Below, piece after piece: positions 30,657-40,317 of a stretch of 64,000 nt of DNA. A program made the translations under genes and the position numbers. This DNA comes from Prosthecobacter sp. (lineage in GTDB: Bacteria; Verrucomicrobiota; Verrucomicrobiia; Verrucomicrobiales; Verrucomicrobiaceae): contig NZ_JACSRD010000118.1 of assembly GCF_014879935.1 (NCBI RefSeq), forward strand, positions 23,750 to 87,749. The letters run 5' to 3'. Each line of letters opens with the position of its first letter. The first letter of the stretch is position 1. The notes beneath the pieces were generated by a model. The model was given only the letters and a program-made list of their open reading frames with translations. It ran no database searches and was not told where the DNA came from.

Positions 30657-33600
30657 ATGCTGCTTTCGCTCTTCGCGTTCTCCGCGCAGGCAGCGGTGCG
30701 CAGTGGCGGGCCGTATGAGGTGCAGAATGAGGCGGTCGGGATCGCGGGCGGCAGCGCCGCAGGCGGTGTTTACGGCCATGAGATGGCCCTGGGAGGCGTG
30801 GCGGGCGTTTCGAGCGTCTCGGGCGTGGTTTCGGCGCAGGGTTACATCGCGCAGAAGGTGCCGCTCACCGGTCCGGAGGTCGTGCTGGGGCTGCCGACGG
30901 GCTTTTCGACGGTGGACATGACCTTGAACGGCTATGTGAACCCGCGCGGGCTGGCGACGACGGCCGTCTTCGAATACGGCACGACCACCAGCTACGGCAG
31001 CAGCGCCAGCGTGACCTTGAGCCCGAACAACGGCACCAGCACACAAAGCGTGAGCGCGGTGCTGCCGGGCCTGGCGGTGAACACCGTGTATCACTACCGT
31101 CTCAGCGCCACGAACGCCGAGGGCACGAACCGCACCGACGACGGCACCTTCATCGTCACCATCACCGCGCAAGCACCAGTCGTGACCGCGCAGGCAGCCT
31201 CTGAAGTCGGCATCGACAGCGCCAAACTCAACGGCCAGGTCAATCCCAACGGTTACGCCGCCACCAGCAGCTTCGAGATCAGCACCAATGGCACGAGCTG
31301 GACGCCCATCGCCGCGCAGCCCAGTCCGTTGACCGGATCGGTCGCCGTGGGCGTCATCGCCACGGCCACGGGCCTGCTGCCCAACACGACTTATCAATGC
31401 CGCCTGCGCTCCACCAACGCCGCAGGCACCAGCACGAGCAGCGTGATCACCTTTGCCACGAATCCGGACCCGCCCGGAGTCATCGCAGCCAATCCCACCA
31501 GCATCAGCGCCACGAGCGCGACACTGGCAGGCAGCGTGCTGCCGAAAAACCGCGCCACGACGGTGTGGTTCGAATACGGCACGAGCACGGCCTACGGCAC
31601 GAACACGCCCGTGCAGAACATTCCTGTCGGCAGCGCCGCGGTGGATGTCACCGCCCCCATCAGCGGCCTCACGAGTGGCGTCACCTACCACTACCGCATG
31701 GTCGCTGCGAACATCGGCGGCACCGTGCCGGGCTCGAACGTGAGTTTTGTGCCCGTGAGCGGCATCACACCGACTGCCGCGCCGAGTGTGACCTCCGGCA
31801 GCGCCTTTGTCATGTCACTCGATCTCGTGCTGGTGATCGGCACGGTGAATCCCAATGGCGGCCCCACCACGCTGCGTTGCGAATACGGCACCACGCCCGC
31901 GCTCGGCAGCCAGACGGTGGCCACGCCCGCAGGCAACACGAACACCACACAGCTCGCACTTGTTTCCATCGAGAGTCTGCTGCCGGGCACGCAGTATCAC
32001 TACCGCCTCGTCGCGCAGAACAGCCTCGGCACCACCGCCAGCGCCATTTCGACTTTTACCAGCGCCTACCCGCCGCCGGAGGCCGTCACCGGCAGCAGCA
32101 CCGCGCTCAGCACGACGAGTGTGCAGGTGCTGGGCAGCGTGCGGGCGCGCCACGCGGCCACGCAGGTGTTTTTCGACTACGGCACGGACGGCACCACCTT
32201 CCCGAACAGTCTCAGCGCCGTCCCCGCGGTCCTCAGCAGCGACGTGATGGAAAACGTGAGCGCCACGCTGACGAATCTCCAGCAAGGCACGACCTACTAC
32301 TACCGCGTGCGTGCCGTGAGCAGCGGCGGCACGACCACCGGACTCACCTCTTCATTCCAGGTATCGCTCCTCTCCGGCCTGCTGCGTCAGTCGCCCACTG
32401 CGCCTCCGTCCGCCGCAGGCACGCTGACGGTGAACCTCACGCCCGCGAATCTGCTCACCGGCTGGCGTTTCGTCGGCGAGCAAAGCTGGCGCGCATCCGG
32501 CTCCACCGCGACCGGTTTGACCACCCGGGATCGCGAGATCGAGTTCCGACCGGTGCCGGGGCATATTCATCCGCCAGGAGAACTGATCGCCTCCTCCGAG
32601 ACGGACATCACTCGTGATTACTACGACACCTCCACCAGCGGCAGCGGCGGCTTGATTGTCCTGGTGAAGCCCGCCGGGATCACCACCGGTGCCAATCGCG
32701 CCCAGTGGCGGCTCCTTGGGGAAAGCGATGCGCAGTGGCGTGACAGCAGCGACCTCTATAGCGGCCTCGTGCCTGGAAGCTACCTCATCGAGTGCAAACC
32801 GGTTCCAGGACGTGCCACGCCGCCGAACACCAACGTGATCATCAGCGACGGCCAGACCGCCGCGCCCACGATCACCTACTTCCTCGCCGACTCGTCGAGC
32901 GGCGCGGCGCCGTCTCCGCTGAGCTTTGCCAGCATCAGCACGGACACGGCGCAGCCCTCCGCGCATGTGGGCCAGCTCCGCAGCGATGCCGGTGTCAGCA
33001 GCGGCTTCGTGGTGAAACCGCGTGTCATCGCCACCGCGGCGCATGTCGTGTGGGATGATGGCACGCTGAGCACGGTCAAAGGCCTGCAGTGGCTGTTTCA
33101 ACGCCACGCCGCCGTGCACGAGCCGCGCCCGATCACACCGCGTGGTTTTTATCTCTTCGATGGTTACGCCGCGCAGCGCGTGATCGACAATTCTCCCGGT
33201 GATTCGACGCCGCAGTCCCAAAATCTCGATGTCGCGGCGATTTACCTCAACGAAACGGCCGCACGCGACGGCTTCAGCGGCTACCTCGCGAGTGATCTGG
33301 CCCAAAACGAGCACCTGCTCTCCAGCGCCGACAAAATGCTCGTCGGTTATCCCGTCGATGGCATCGCACCCGCCTTCCAAGGCATCATGCATGCCACCAC
33401 GGCGTTCAATGTCGTCTTCACTGCCGGCTACGGCCGCACCTTCACCACCACCGGCATCCGCAGCAGCGGGGGTAACAGCGGCGGCCCGCTCTGCGTGCGC
33501 CACACGAACGGCGCGTGGTATCCCACCGCGGTGTATCTCGGCGGCAACAACCAGACCGTCGTGCGAGCGATCGACAGCAGCGTGATCGAACTCTTCACGC

Positions 33601-34286
33601 GTGCCGAGGTCAGCGGCAACGGCGGAGCCGACAACACCGGCGGCGGCATCACGCAGACGAGCTACACCACGATCGCCAGCGGCAGTGCAGGTGCGTTGAA
33701 AGTGATCATCGAGCCCTCGGGCGCTCGCAATGCCGGCGCAGGCTGGCGACTTTCCCCCGAGAGCACTTATCGCGCGAGCGGAGCCACGAAATCCGCTCTC
33801 AGTCCCGGCAGCTACGTGATTCAATTCACCACCGTGGCCGACTTCGACGCGTCCGCGCAACAAAACGTCATCGTCACCGCAGGCCAGCTCAATAGCGTGA
33901 CCTTCACCTATGCCACACCTCAGGAAAGCTGGCGTCAGGCGCACTTCAGCACCACCGCCAACACTGGCAACGCAGCCGATAACGCCGATCCCGACGGAGA
34001 CGGCTTCACCAATGCCGCCGAATACGCCGCAGGCACGAACCCGACCCTCAGTGGCGACTTCCTCAAGGCCACCGCCCCCGCCCGCAGCGGAGAAACCTTC
34101 ACTCTCAGCACCGCAGGCAAAGCCGGACGCACTTACTATCTCGAACGCAGCAACAATCTGACCACCTGGTTCACCGTCACGTCCGACGGTCCCGTCAGTG
34201 CGGATGGCCAAGTCACCCTGACCGACCCTTCGATCACCGGAGGCGCGGCCTTCTACCGCATCCGCGTCACCGGGCCTGCGAATTGA
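30657..34286 (+). CDS. 1209-aa secreted FN3-repeat protein with a trypsin-like protease domain
   Basis: ATG 30657 gives a short signal peptide (MLLSLFAFSAQAAV); an upstream extension to 30348 would be translated through inverted repeats. After a short region come five FN3-like domains with the motif YHYRLxAxNxxG. PEGA-like units (GWRFVGEQSWRASG) and a trypsin-fold protease with H796, D858 and S941 in GNSGGPLC follow. A further PEGA-like unit, a DPDGDGFTNAAEY calcium loop and the shared tail (FYRIRVTGPAN) end the protein. From the PEGA units on it is clearly homologous to the proteins at 835 and 10977, but it has no delta-60, GloVer or RCC1 repeats. This is the smallest complete member of the family here. 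Confidence 0.85.
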   Translation: MLLSLFAFSAQAAVRSGGPYEVQNEAVGIAGGSAAGGVYGHEMALGGVAGVSSVSGVVSAQGYIAQKVPLTGPEVVLGLPTGFSTVDMTLNGYVNPRGLATTAVFEYGTTTSYGSSASVTLSPNNGTSTQSVSAVLPGLAVNTVYHYRLSATNAEGTNRTDDGTFIVTITAQAPVVTAQAASEVGIDSAKLNGQVNPNGYAATSSFEISTNGTSWTPIAAQPSPLTGSVAVGVIATATGLLPNTTYQCRLRSTNAAGTSTSSVITFATNPDPPGVIAANPTSISATSATLAGSVLPKNRATTVWFEYGTSTAYGTNTPVQNIPVGSAAVDVTAPISGLTSGVTYHYRMVAANIGGTVPGSNVSFVPVSGITPTAAPSVTSGSAFVMSLDLVLVIGTVNPNGGPTTLRCEYGTTPALGSQTVATPAGNTNTTQLALVSIESLLPGTQYHYRLVAQNSLGTTASAISTFTSAYPPPEAVTGSSTALSTTSVQVLGSVRARHAATQVFFDYGTDGTTFPNSLSAVPAVLSSDVMENVSATLTNLQQGTTYYYRVRAVSSGGTTTGLTSSFQVSLLSGLLRQSPTAPPSAAGTLTVNLTPANLLTGWRFVGEQSWRASGSTATGLTTRDREIEFRPVPGHIHPPGELIASSETDITRDYYDTSTSGSGGLIVLVKPAGITTGANRAQWRLLGESDAQWRDSSDLYSGLVPGSYLIECKPVPGRATPPNTNVIISDGQTAAPTITYFLADSSSGAAPSPLSFASISTDTAQPSAHVGQLRSDAGVSSGFVVKPRVIATAAHVVWDDGTLSTVKGLQWLFQRHAAVHEPRPITPRGFYLFDGYAAQRVIDNSPGDSTPQSQNLDVAAIYLNETAARDGFSGYLASDLAQNEHLLSSADKMLVGYPVDGIAPAFQGIMHATTAFNVVFTAGYGRTFTTTGIRSSGGNSGGPLCVRHTNGAWYPTAVYLGGNNQTVVRAIDSSVIELFTRAEVSGNGGADNTGGGITQTSYTTIASGSAGALKVIIEPSGARNAGAGWRLSPESTYRASGATKSALSPGSYVIQFTTVADFDASAQQNVIVTAGQLNSVTFTYATPQESWRQAHFSTTANTGNAADNADPDGDGFTNAAEYAAGTNPTLSGDFLKATAPARSGETFTLSTAGKAGRTYYLERSNNLTTWFTVTSDGPVSADGQVTLTDPSITGGAAFYRIRVTGPAN

Positions 34287-34354
34287 GAGGACTATTTTTT
34301 CACCCCGTTCTGTAGCGATATGAAGCCGCGCGGGTATCCGCCTTCAAACCAATC

Positions 34355-35113
34355 ATGAACACCCATGCTCAAGGGCATTTTCCCAGCACCGACTGGACGC
34401 TCATCTCTCGACTTCGCAGCCGGCACGAGACCGTGGCGATGACGGCGCTGGAGGAGTTGTGCGCGGCCTACCACTACCCGCTTTACTGTTTCATTCGCAG
34501 GCGTGGCCTCACGCATCACGACGCACAGGACGCTCTGCAGGACTTTTTGGCGAAGCTGCTGCGCAACGAGTCGCTGCAAGGCACCCATCAGGAGCAGGGG
34601 CGGCTGCGCGGGTTTCTTTCCACCGCCTTGAGCCGATTCCTGCTGAACTGGCATCGCAGCCACGCGAATGAACGCCTCAACGTCAGCATCGAGGCAGAGC
34701 AGGAGCTAGCCAGGAACGAAGAGCGTTTCCAGAAGGAGAAACTGACGGACAGGGACACGCCTGAGCGAGTTTTCGAGCGGAAATGGGCCCAGGAGATGTT
34801 GCGTCGTGTGCTGGCGGAGATGGAGGATGACTACCGTCGAAAAGAAAAGCTGCCTCTCTACCAGGCTCTCCGCCCTGTGGTTCTGGCAGGCGGCAGCCTT
34901 GTTGGTGAAGCCACCCAGGAGCTGGCTGCATCACTCGGGATGACACCGGCGGCACTACGCGTGGCACTCAGCCGGTTCCTTGGCGATTATCGTGACCGGC
35001 TGCGCCGGGAAGTACAGCAAACACTCGCCAATCCCGATGACGTCGATGAGGAACTGGCGTGCCTGGCACGCGCTTTTGAGCGCACGGATCGCATGACGCC
35101 GCCATCTGCCTAA
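34355..35113 (+). CDS. ECF-type RNA polymerase sigma factor
   Basis: The 252-aa protein carries a region-2-like segment (ALEELCAAYHYPLYCFIRRRG...DAQDALQDFLAKLL) and a C-terminal region-4-like helix-turn-helix (ATQELAASLGMTPAALRVALSRF). It is longer than a minimal ECF factor because of a charged linker between the two. It resembles the sigma-70-family proteins common in Planctomycetes and Verrucomicrobia. It starts an apparent three-gene operon: a 45-aa ORF begins 15 bases after its stop and overlaps the next gene. No classical anti-sigma gene is visible. The downstream membrane-anchored protein might take that role, which is inference. Confidence 0.8.
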   Translation: MNTHAQGHFPSTDWTLISRLRSRHETVAMTALEELCAAYHYPLYCFIRRRGLTHHDAQDALQDFLAKLLRNESLQGTHQEQGRLRGFLSTALSRFLLNWHRSHANERLNVSIEAEQELARNEERFQKEKLTDRDTPERVFERKWAQEMLRRVLAEMEDDYRRKEKLPLYQALRPVVLAGGSLVGEATQELAASLGMTPAALRVALSRFLGDYRDRLRREVQQTLANPDDVDEELACLARAFERTDRMTPPSA

Positions 35114-35128
35114 CCCCCTGCCGAGATC

Positions 35129-35266
35129 ATGAAACTGAAACCCACCCCTGCCCTGTCTGCTGTTGACAAGCTGGACGACCGTTCCATCGCGAGACTCCTC
35201 CAGAGTGCGCGCAAACCATCCAAGCGCGGCCCGTCCGGTCGAGGCAGCAAAAGAAAAAGGCCATGA
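35129..35266 (+). CDS. 45-aa basic protein coupled to the sigma operon
   Basis: ATG 35129 opens 45 codons and ends in TGA 35264-35266. The stop overlaps the ATG of the next gene (ATGA at 35263-35266). The product has an acidic-helical middle (VDKLDDRSIARLLQSARK) and a strongly basic tail (SKRGPSGRGSKRKRP). I do not recognise a family. Tight spacing on both sides and start-stop overlap support translation as part of the operon. The basic tail could bind nucleic acid, but this is only composition. Confidence 0.6.
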   Translation: MKLKPTPALSAVDKLDDRSIARLLQSARKPSKRGPSGRGSKRKRP

Positions 35267-36312
35267 GAAACCTCAGATGGTTACTGTTCCTTCTGGCCGT
35301 GCTGCTGACCGTTCTCCTGTGCGGCCGCAAACCAAATACCCAGGTGATTCCGACACTGGCTGACAGAGTGAGGACATCGACCACTCACATTCACGCGGCG
35401 CCTCACGCGCCTGAGACCAAGCAGTCTCTCATCGAACTGAAATCGGCGCTTCGACAGATGGATACGAAGGAGGCCGTCAAATGGATCCAGGCCCAACTAA
35501 GGTCCGGTGAAGACACCAGTTTTCAGCTCGATCTGGTCCTTGACGCAGGTCAGAATCTCTCCGGCTGGCCGTCATGGCGTGTGTTCCTGCTTGATCTGCT
35601 CTATTTGACTGACCCCGAAACAGCGGCCTTCAGCTCAAAAGAACTGCTGGCCACGAGCCGCTCCCCTGACGAATGGGCAGTCGCGATGCGAAACCTCGCC
35701 CGCGTGGGAACCGAAGACGAATTGTTGAAATCAAAATCCGCCGAATTGCTGCGACACAAAGAATGGCAGAAGACCCCCAGCGCGGGCTATCTGGAAGCCT
35801 TCGACGTGATCGTGCACACAAGAAACACGGAACTCACACCGGACCTGCTGGCCCATTGCGACGAACGTGATGCGAAAGCCGTGCGGCACGCCTCATTTCT
35901 CACCCTTGATCGGCTGGTCATGGCAGACCCGGCCAAAGTCCTGCCCGATCTGGCGAGATCGGCCTCTTCTCATCCAAAGAGCGGCTTGATGCTGTCAAAC
36001 ATGATCGCACGCGCCGATGTGGCCGATCCCGTTCAGCGTCAGGCTGTGGAAACCTATCTTCTGGATCCAAAGCGCACCGATGATGAGCTGCGCGGCTTTG
36101 CCAGCGTCTTTCCCAACGCCAACGTGGCGGTCTCGCACAATCTGCTGACCAAGACACCAACGCTTCAAGGAGCCGAACTGGCAGTGCGTGATCGGAACTC
36201 GCTGGAAACAGTATCAAGATGGCTGTCGGACGAGAGATTCAAAACCGTTCATGGCTCTCTTCGAACCATCGTCGTGCGTCTTCAGAGCATGCGTCCAGGC
36301 TACGGCCGCTAA
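35263..36312 (+). CDS. Membrane-anchored alpha-helical protein, HEAT-like, unknown function
   Basis: The 349-aa protein has an N-terminal hydrophobic segment (WLLFLLAVLLTVLLCGR) that could be a membrane anchor or lipoprotein signal. The rest is predicted largely helical, with short paired units of HEAT/armadillo character (DAKAVRHASFLTLDRLVMADP). No catalytic motif is evident. It is translationally coupled to the 45-aa ORF and lies in the ECF sigma operon, so a role in signalling to the sigma factor is plausible but unproven. Confidence 0.65.
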   Translation: MRNLRWLLFLLAVLLTVLLCGRKPNTQVIPTLADRVRTSTTHIHAAPHAPETKQSLIELKSALRQMDTKEAVKWIQAQLRSGEDTSFQLDLVLDAGQNLSGWPSWRVFLLDLLYLTDPETAAFSSKELLATSRSPDEWAVAMRNLARVGTEDELLKSKSAELLRHKEWQKTPSAGYLEAFDVIVHTRNTELTPDLLAHCDERDAKAVRHASFLTLDRLVMADPAKVLPDLARSASSHPKSGLMLSNMIARADVADPVQRQAVETYLLDPKRTDDELRGFASVFPNANVAVSHNLLTKTPTLQGAELAVRDRNSLETVSRWLSDERFKTVHGSLRTIVVRLQSMRPGYGR

Positions 36313-36383
36313 GGCTTGCTGTGTCACCCTTTCCCAGAGCATGATTTGCCCCCGCATCATTTCTGTTCAAAGCTCGGACATCC

Positions 36384-39005
36384 ATGCCGAAAAAGACCGC
36401 TCCCAAGAAAACCAAACGCGCCAGGAAGAAGTCATCTGCCATCCCGCTGCCACCGGCAGGAGACTGGCGCAGCACGGATGAGATCGAGGTGCTCCGGCGC
36501 ATCCAGCGGGCGCGGGATGAAAAGCATGCCATCTCCAACCTCAACGCTGAGCATCCGGTCTTCTCCACCTTTGCGGTGAAGTCGCCCAGCGGCATGACTT
36601 ACCAAGTGGAAGTGCGGGATTTGGCCTCTCGTTCCTTTTCCTGCACCTGCCCGGACTTCCGCACCGCCGGGCTTGGCACCTGCAAGCACATCGAGGCCAC
36701 GCTCATCTGGCTGAAGCGCCGTCACAAAGCGGACTACCAGCTCGCGGAGAAAAAGACCTCGCCGCATCTCCATCTCGTGCCGGATGGCGAGCGCCTGCGC
36801 GTCGAGCGTCCCTTCACCTCACTGCCTGCCAATCTGCGTCCGCTCTTTGATGACGAAGGCTTCCTCATCGGCGATCCCCACGAAGCGCTGCCAAAGCTCC
36901 GCCGCACGAGCAAAGTGCGCATCTCACAGGACGTGGAGCCTTTTATCGAGTCCCGCCGTCATGCCGAGGAGCGCCGCAGCCTACGCCGTGACTACGAGAC
37001 CGGCGTCGTCGAAGGCCGTCACCCCGAGCACGTCACGCTGCATCCGCTCTATCCGTATCAGCGCGAGGGCATGCTGCATCTGGCCTTTGGTGAACGGGCC
37101 TTGCTCGCGGATGAGATGGGCCTCGGCAAGACCATCCAGGCCGTGGCAGCGTGCGCCTTGCTGCATCATTTAGGCAAAGCGAGGCGCGTGCTCGTCGTCA
37201 CGCCCGCTTCTTTGAAAACGGAGTGGGAGGAGCAGATCAAGCGCTTCACCACGCTCGGCCTCCAGCTCGTTTTCGGGCCGCGCACGGCACGAATGAAAGC
37301 CTACACCGCCGCTGAGGTGCCGTTTTTCACCATCGTGAACTACGAACAGGTCGTCACCGACACGCTCGACATCAACACGCACCTCAAGCCCGACATCGTC
37401 GTCCTCGACGAAGCTCAGCGAATCAAAAACTGGGCCACGAAGACCGCGCAAGCCGTCAAGCGCCTGCAAAGCCGCTACGCCTTCGTCCTCACCGGCACGC
37501 CCATCGAAAACCGCATCGACGAACTCTACTCCATCGTCGATTTCCTCGATCCCAGCCTGCTCGGCCCGCTCTTCCGCTTCAATCGCGAGTTCTACCAGCT
37601 CGATGAAAATGGCCGTCCGAAGGATTATCAAAATCTGCCCGCTCTCCGCGAGCGAGTGAAGCCTGTGCTGCTCCGCCGCCGCAAGCACGATGTCGAAACC
37701 GAATTGCCCATCCGCACGGACCGCCAGCACTTCATCAAGCTCACACAGGCCATGCGGAATGAGTACGACGAGGTCAAACAACAGGTCTCCCAGCTCGTGG
37801 CAAAGTCCCTTCGGCGTGCGCTGACCAAAAAGGAGTCCGACATCCTCATGGTCCTCCTCGGCATGATGCGCATGATTTGTGACTCCCCCAGCATCATCAA
37901 AGGCCACGACTGCCAGGACTGCCCTAAGCTCGATGAACTCGACGGCATCCTGGATGAAGCCCTCTCCGACCCCGATGTGAAAGTCATCATCTTCTCCGAA
38001 TGGGAAGGCATGCTCAAAAAAGTGCGCACCTGGGCGGAGAAAAACGGCATCGGCTTCGCCTGGCACACCGGCTCCGTGCCGCAGCAGAAGCGCCGCGCCG
38101 AGATCATGGCCTTCCGCAGTGATCCACAGTGCCGCCTCTTCCTCAGCACCGACTCTGGCGGCGTGGGACTCAACCTGCAAAACGCCAGCGTCGTCATCAA
38201 CTGCGACCTCCCGTGGAATCCCGCCAAGCTCGAGCAGCGCATCGCCCGCGCCTGGAGAAAGCATCAGAAGCGCCCCGTCACCGTCATCAACCTCATCGCC
38301 GAGAACACCATCGAGTCCGCCATGCTCGAAACGCTCGCTACCAAGATGACACTCGCCGAAGGCGTGCTCGATGGCACGGCGGAATCCCTCGCCAATGCCA
38401 AGCTCAAGCGAGGCAACGACGCCAACCTCGCCCGCCTCAAACAGTTCATCAGCGAAGCTCCGCCGCCTTCCGCCACACCTGCACCGAAGCCACCGCCCAG
38501 CGACCCCGCGCTAGCCTTTGCCGACCGCGCCGCCAGCGTGCTCGGTCAAAGCCTCGTCCATTGCCAGGAAGCCATCCTTCCCGGCGAAAGCAGCCCCGTC
38601 GTCCTCACCGTGCTGCGAGATGTCTCACGCTCCGCCGCCGTCAGCGCCCTCTTCCACGAGACCGAGTGGCGTGGCAACGCCCCCAAGCTCCACGTCCTCG
38701 ACGAACCAACCTGGCAGAGCCTCCAGCGCCTCGCCGAAATCGGCCTCATCACCTTCAACACCCGCGCCACCCGCCACCTCAGCGGCGAGGCACCACCTAC
38801 TCCGCCCAAACCCGCCCTCACCCCCGAGCAAATCCAGCGCATCACCGACCTCCGCACCTTCGCCGTCAGGAAGCAAAAAGTCGCCCAACTGCTCATCGCC
38901 GAAGGTTTGGAGGAAGAAGCAGAACCGCATCAGCAAGCAGCGCAGCGAGCCCTTGATGAAGCTCATTTCATCGAAACCATCGACTACGACGACATCCCGT
39001 TTTGA
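36384..39005 (+). CDS. SNF2-family ATP-dependent helicase with SWIM zinc finger
   Basis: The 873-aa protein has a lysine-rich start and a SWIM zinc-binding motif near residues 87-104 (CxCPDF...CKH). The SNF2 ATPase core follows: Walker A DEMGLGKT (about 245), DEAQ box (about 345) and LTGTPIENR. The helicase C lobe contains STDSGGVGLNLQNA and the arginine-finger-type motif QRIARAWRKHQ. A less conserved C-terminal region extends beyond the core. Such proteins remodel protein-DNA complexes or act with RNA polymerase (compare RapA); a specific role cannot be given. The next gene starts just after it. Confidence 0.9.
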   Translation: MPKKTAPKKTKRARKKSSAIPLPPAGDWRSTDEIEVLRRIQRARDEKHAISNLNAEHPVFSTFAVKSPSGMTYQVEVRDLASRSFSCTCPDFRTAGLGTCKHIEATLIWLKRRHKADYQLAEKKTSPHLHLVPDGERLRVERPFTSLPANLRPLFDDEGFLIGDPHEALPKLRRTSKVRISQDVEPFIESRRHAEERRSLRRDYETGVVEGRHPEHVTLHPLYPYQREGMLHLAFGERALLADEMGLGKTIQAVAACALLHHLGKARRVLVVTPASLKTEWEEQIKRFTTLGLQLVFGPRTARMKAYTAAEVPFFTIVNYEQVVTDTLDINTHLKPDIVVLDEAQRIKNWATKTAQAVKRLQSRYAFVLTGTPIENRIDELYSIVDFLDPSLLGPLFRFNREFYQLDENGRPKDYQNLPALRERVKPVLLRRRKHDVETELPIRTDRQHFIKLTQAMRNEYDEVKQQVSQLVAKSLRRALTKKESDILMVLLGMMRMICDSPSIIKGHDCQDCPKLDELDGILDEALSDPDVKVIIFSEWEGMLKKVRTWAEKNGIGFAWHTGSVPQQKRRAEIMAFRSDPQCRLFLSTDSGGVGLNLQNASVVINCDLPWNPAKLEQRIARAWRKHQKRPVTVINLIAENTIESAMLETLATKMTLAEGVLDGTAESLANAKLKRGNDANLARLKQFISEAPPPSATPAPKPPPSDPALAFADRAASVLGQSLVHCQEAILPGESSPVVLTVLRDVSRSAAVSALFHETEWRGNAPKLHVLDEPTWQSLQRLAEIGLITFNTRATRHLSGEAPPTPPKPALTPEQIQRITDLRTFAVRKQKVAQLLIAEGLEEEAEPHQQAAQRALDEAHFIETIDYDDIPF

Positions 39006-39025
39006 AGCTGGAACCTCAACTCTTC

Positions 39026-40282
39026 ATGAGAAAAGCAGCCAAACTTCTTTCTTTTGCACTTCTCGCGCTCTTTTGCAGCCAAACTCCAGCGCAGGACGCC
39101 GCGCAAAACATCGAGCACGCCAGGGACATGGTCTGGACGCGATTTTATCTCCCGCAGGTTCAGACCTTTGGCGATTACCTCAGCAGCTATGAAAAAGGCA
39201 AAGAGCAGGCGCATTTGCCGACGGCGGATGAGGTGAAGCGGCAGCATCCGAATCCTTGCGGCTACAGCACGGGCATGGAGGACGGCGCGATCCTCGGCGG
39301 AGCGATGCTGAGTGTGCTGTGTGATCGTTTCGCGGTGACGAAAGAGGAGTCGCTGCGAGAGAAGGCCGCGAGCGTTTTTGCCGGCCTCAAACGCTGCGTA
39401 ACCGTGCATGGCGTGAAGGGTTTCGTGGCGCGAAATGTTTGCCCGGAGGATGCCGCGAGCACTTACATCAACTCGTCACGCGATCAGGTGACGCACTTCG
39501 CGCATGGCTTGTGGCAGTATTTTCACAGCCCGCTGGCGGATGAAGCGATGAAGCAGCAGATCCGCGTGATCCTTGCCGATGTGGCGGAGCGGATGATCGC
39601 ATTTGTGACGCCGGAGAATGACTTCGATTTCTGCCGCGCGGATGGCACTCGCTGCCCGCTGAGTATCTGCCGAATGTGGAGCGTGCAGTCGCACGAGGCA
39701 GCGCGGTTGCCGATGATTTACGCAGCGGCGTGGGATGTGACGAAGGACGAACGCTATCGCGTGGAATGGCGCAAATACGCTGCGGAGGCCATCGCGCAGT
39801 CGGCGAACCCCGGCGAGGGCAAACCGGCGTATGCGCTGCTTCAGATGCAGTGCTCACTGGAGCTTCTGCATGCTCTGGAGCCTGATTCGGCTCTCAAAGC
39901 GCAAATTGACGCGCACATGCTTCACGTTCGCGATCTCGCCGCGAAGCGATTCACGAGTGTTTTAGCCCAAATTGCCAAAAAGAGCCCTGAGGAGATGCGC
40001 ATGCTCGGTCCTGACTGGCGCAAGGTTCCCGAATGGAAGAACCAAAAAGGCTATCCCAACCCTCAGTGGGGTCCGTTTCGCGAAATCTGGCATCTCACGC
40101 GTGAAGCCGGTGAATCGGCGTTGATTCTGATGATGCTCGATTCGCCCACGCTGACGGACGAGCAACAGGCGGCGCTGCAAAAGCTCATCGGCAGCTTCGA
40201 TTACACGCATAACGCGAGCTGTGGGCTTGTTTACCATCTCGCCGCGTATTGGAAGGCGCGGCGGCATGGATGCCTGCCGTGA
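39026..40282 (+). CDS. Secreted protein, probable alpha/alpha-barrel glycoside-hydrolase-like fold
   Basis: ATG 39026 gives a signal peptide (MRKAAKLLSFALLALFCSQTPAQ), 418 aa in all. A TTG at 39002 overlapping the preceding stop would add eight residues before the signal and is less likely. The sequence is helix-rich with aromatic and acidic clusters (GYSTGMEDGAILGGAML, SRDQVTHFAHGLWQYF) of the kind seen in six-hairpin glycosidases and lyases. I cannot assign a family or catalytic residues. It stands at the head of a run of exported catabolic-type genes. Confidence 0.6.
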   Translation: MRKAAKLLSFALLALFCSQTPAQDAAQNIEHARDMVWTRFYLPQVQTFGDYLSSYEKGKEQAHLPTADEVKRQHPNPCGYSTGMEDGAILGGAMLSVLCDRFAVTKEESLREKAASVFAGLKRCVTVHGVKGFVARNVCPEDAASTYINSSRDQVTHFAHGLWQYFHSPLADEAMKQQIRVILADVAERMIAFVTPENDFDFCRADGTRCPLSICRMWSVQSHEAARLPMIYAAAWDVTKDERYRVEWRKYAAEAIAQSANPGEGKPAYALLQMQCSLELLHALEPDSALKAQIDAHMLHVRDLAAKRFTSVLAQIAKKSPEEMRMLGPDWRKVPEWKNQKGYPNPQWGPFREIWHLTREAGESALILMMLDSPTLTDEQQAALQKLIGSFDYTHNASCGLVYHLAAYWKARRHGCLP

Positions 40283-40317
40283 TCGAAAAGAATCAGCCGG
40301 GGCTGCGTTAGCAAGGC

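Noticed and set aside
39002..39025. TTG start for the gene ending at 40282
   Set aside because: It would add residues before a good signal peptide that begins at ATG 39026.
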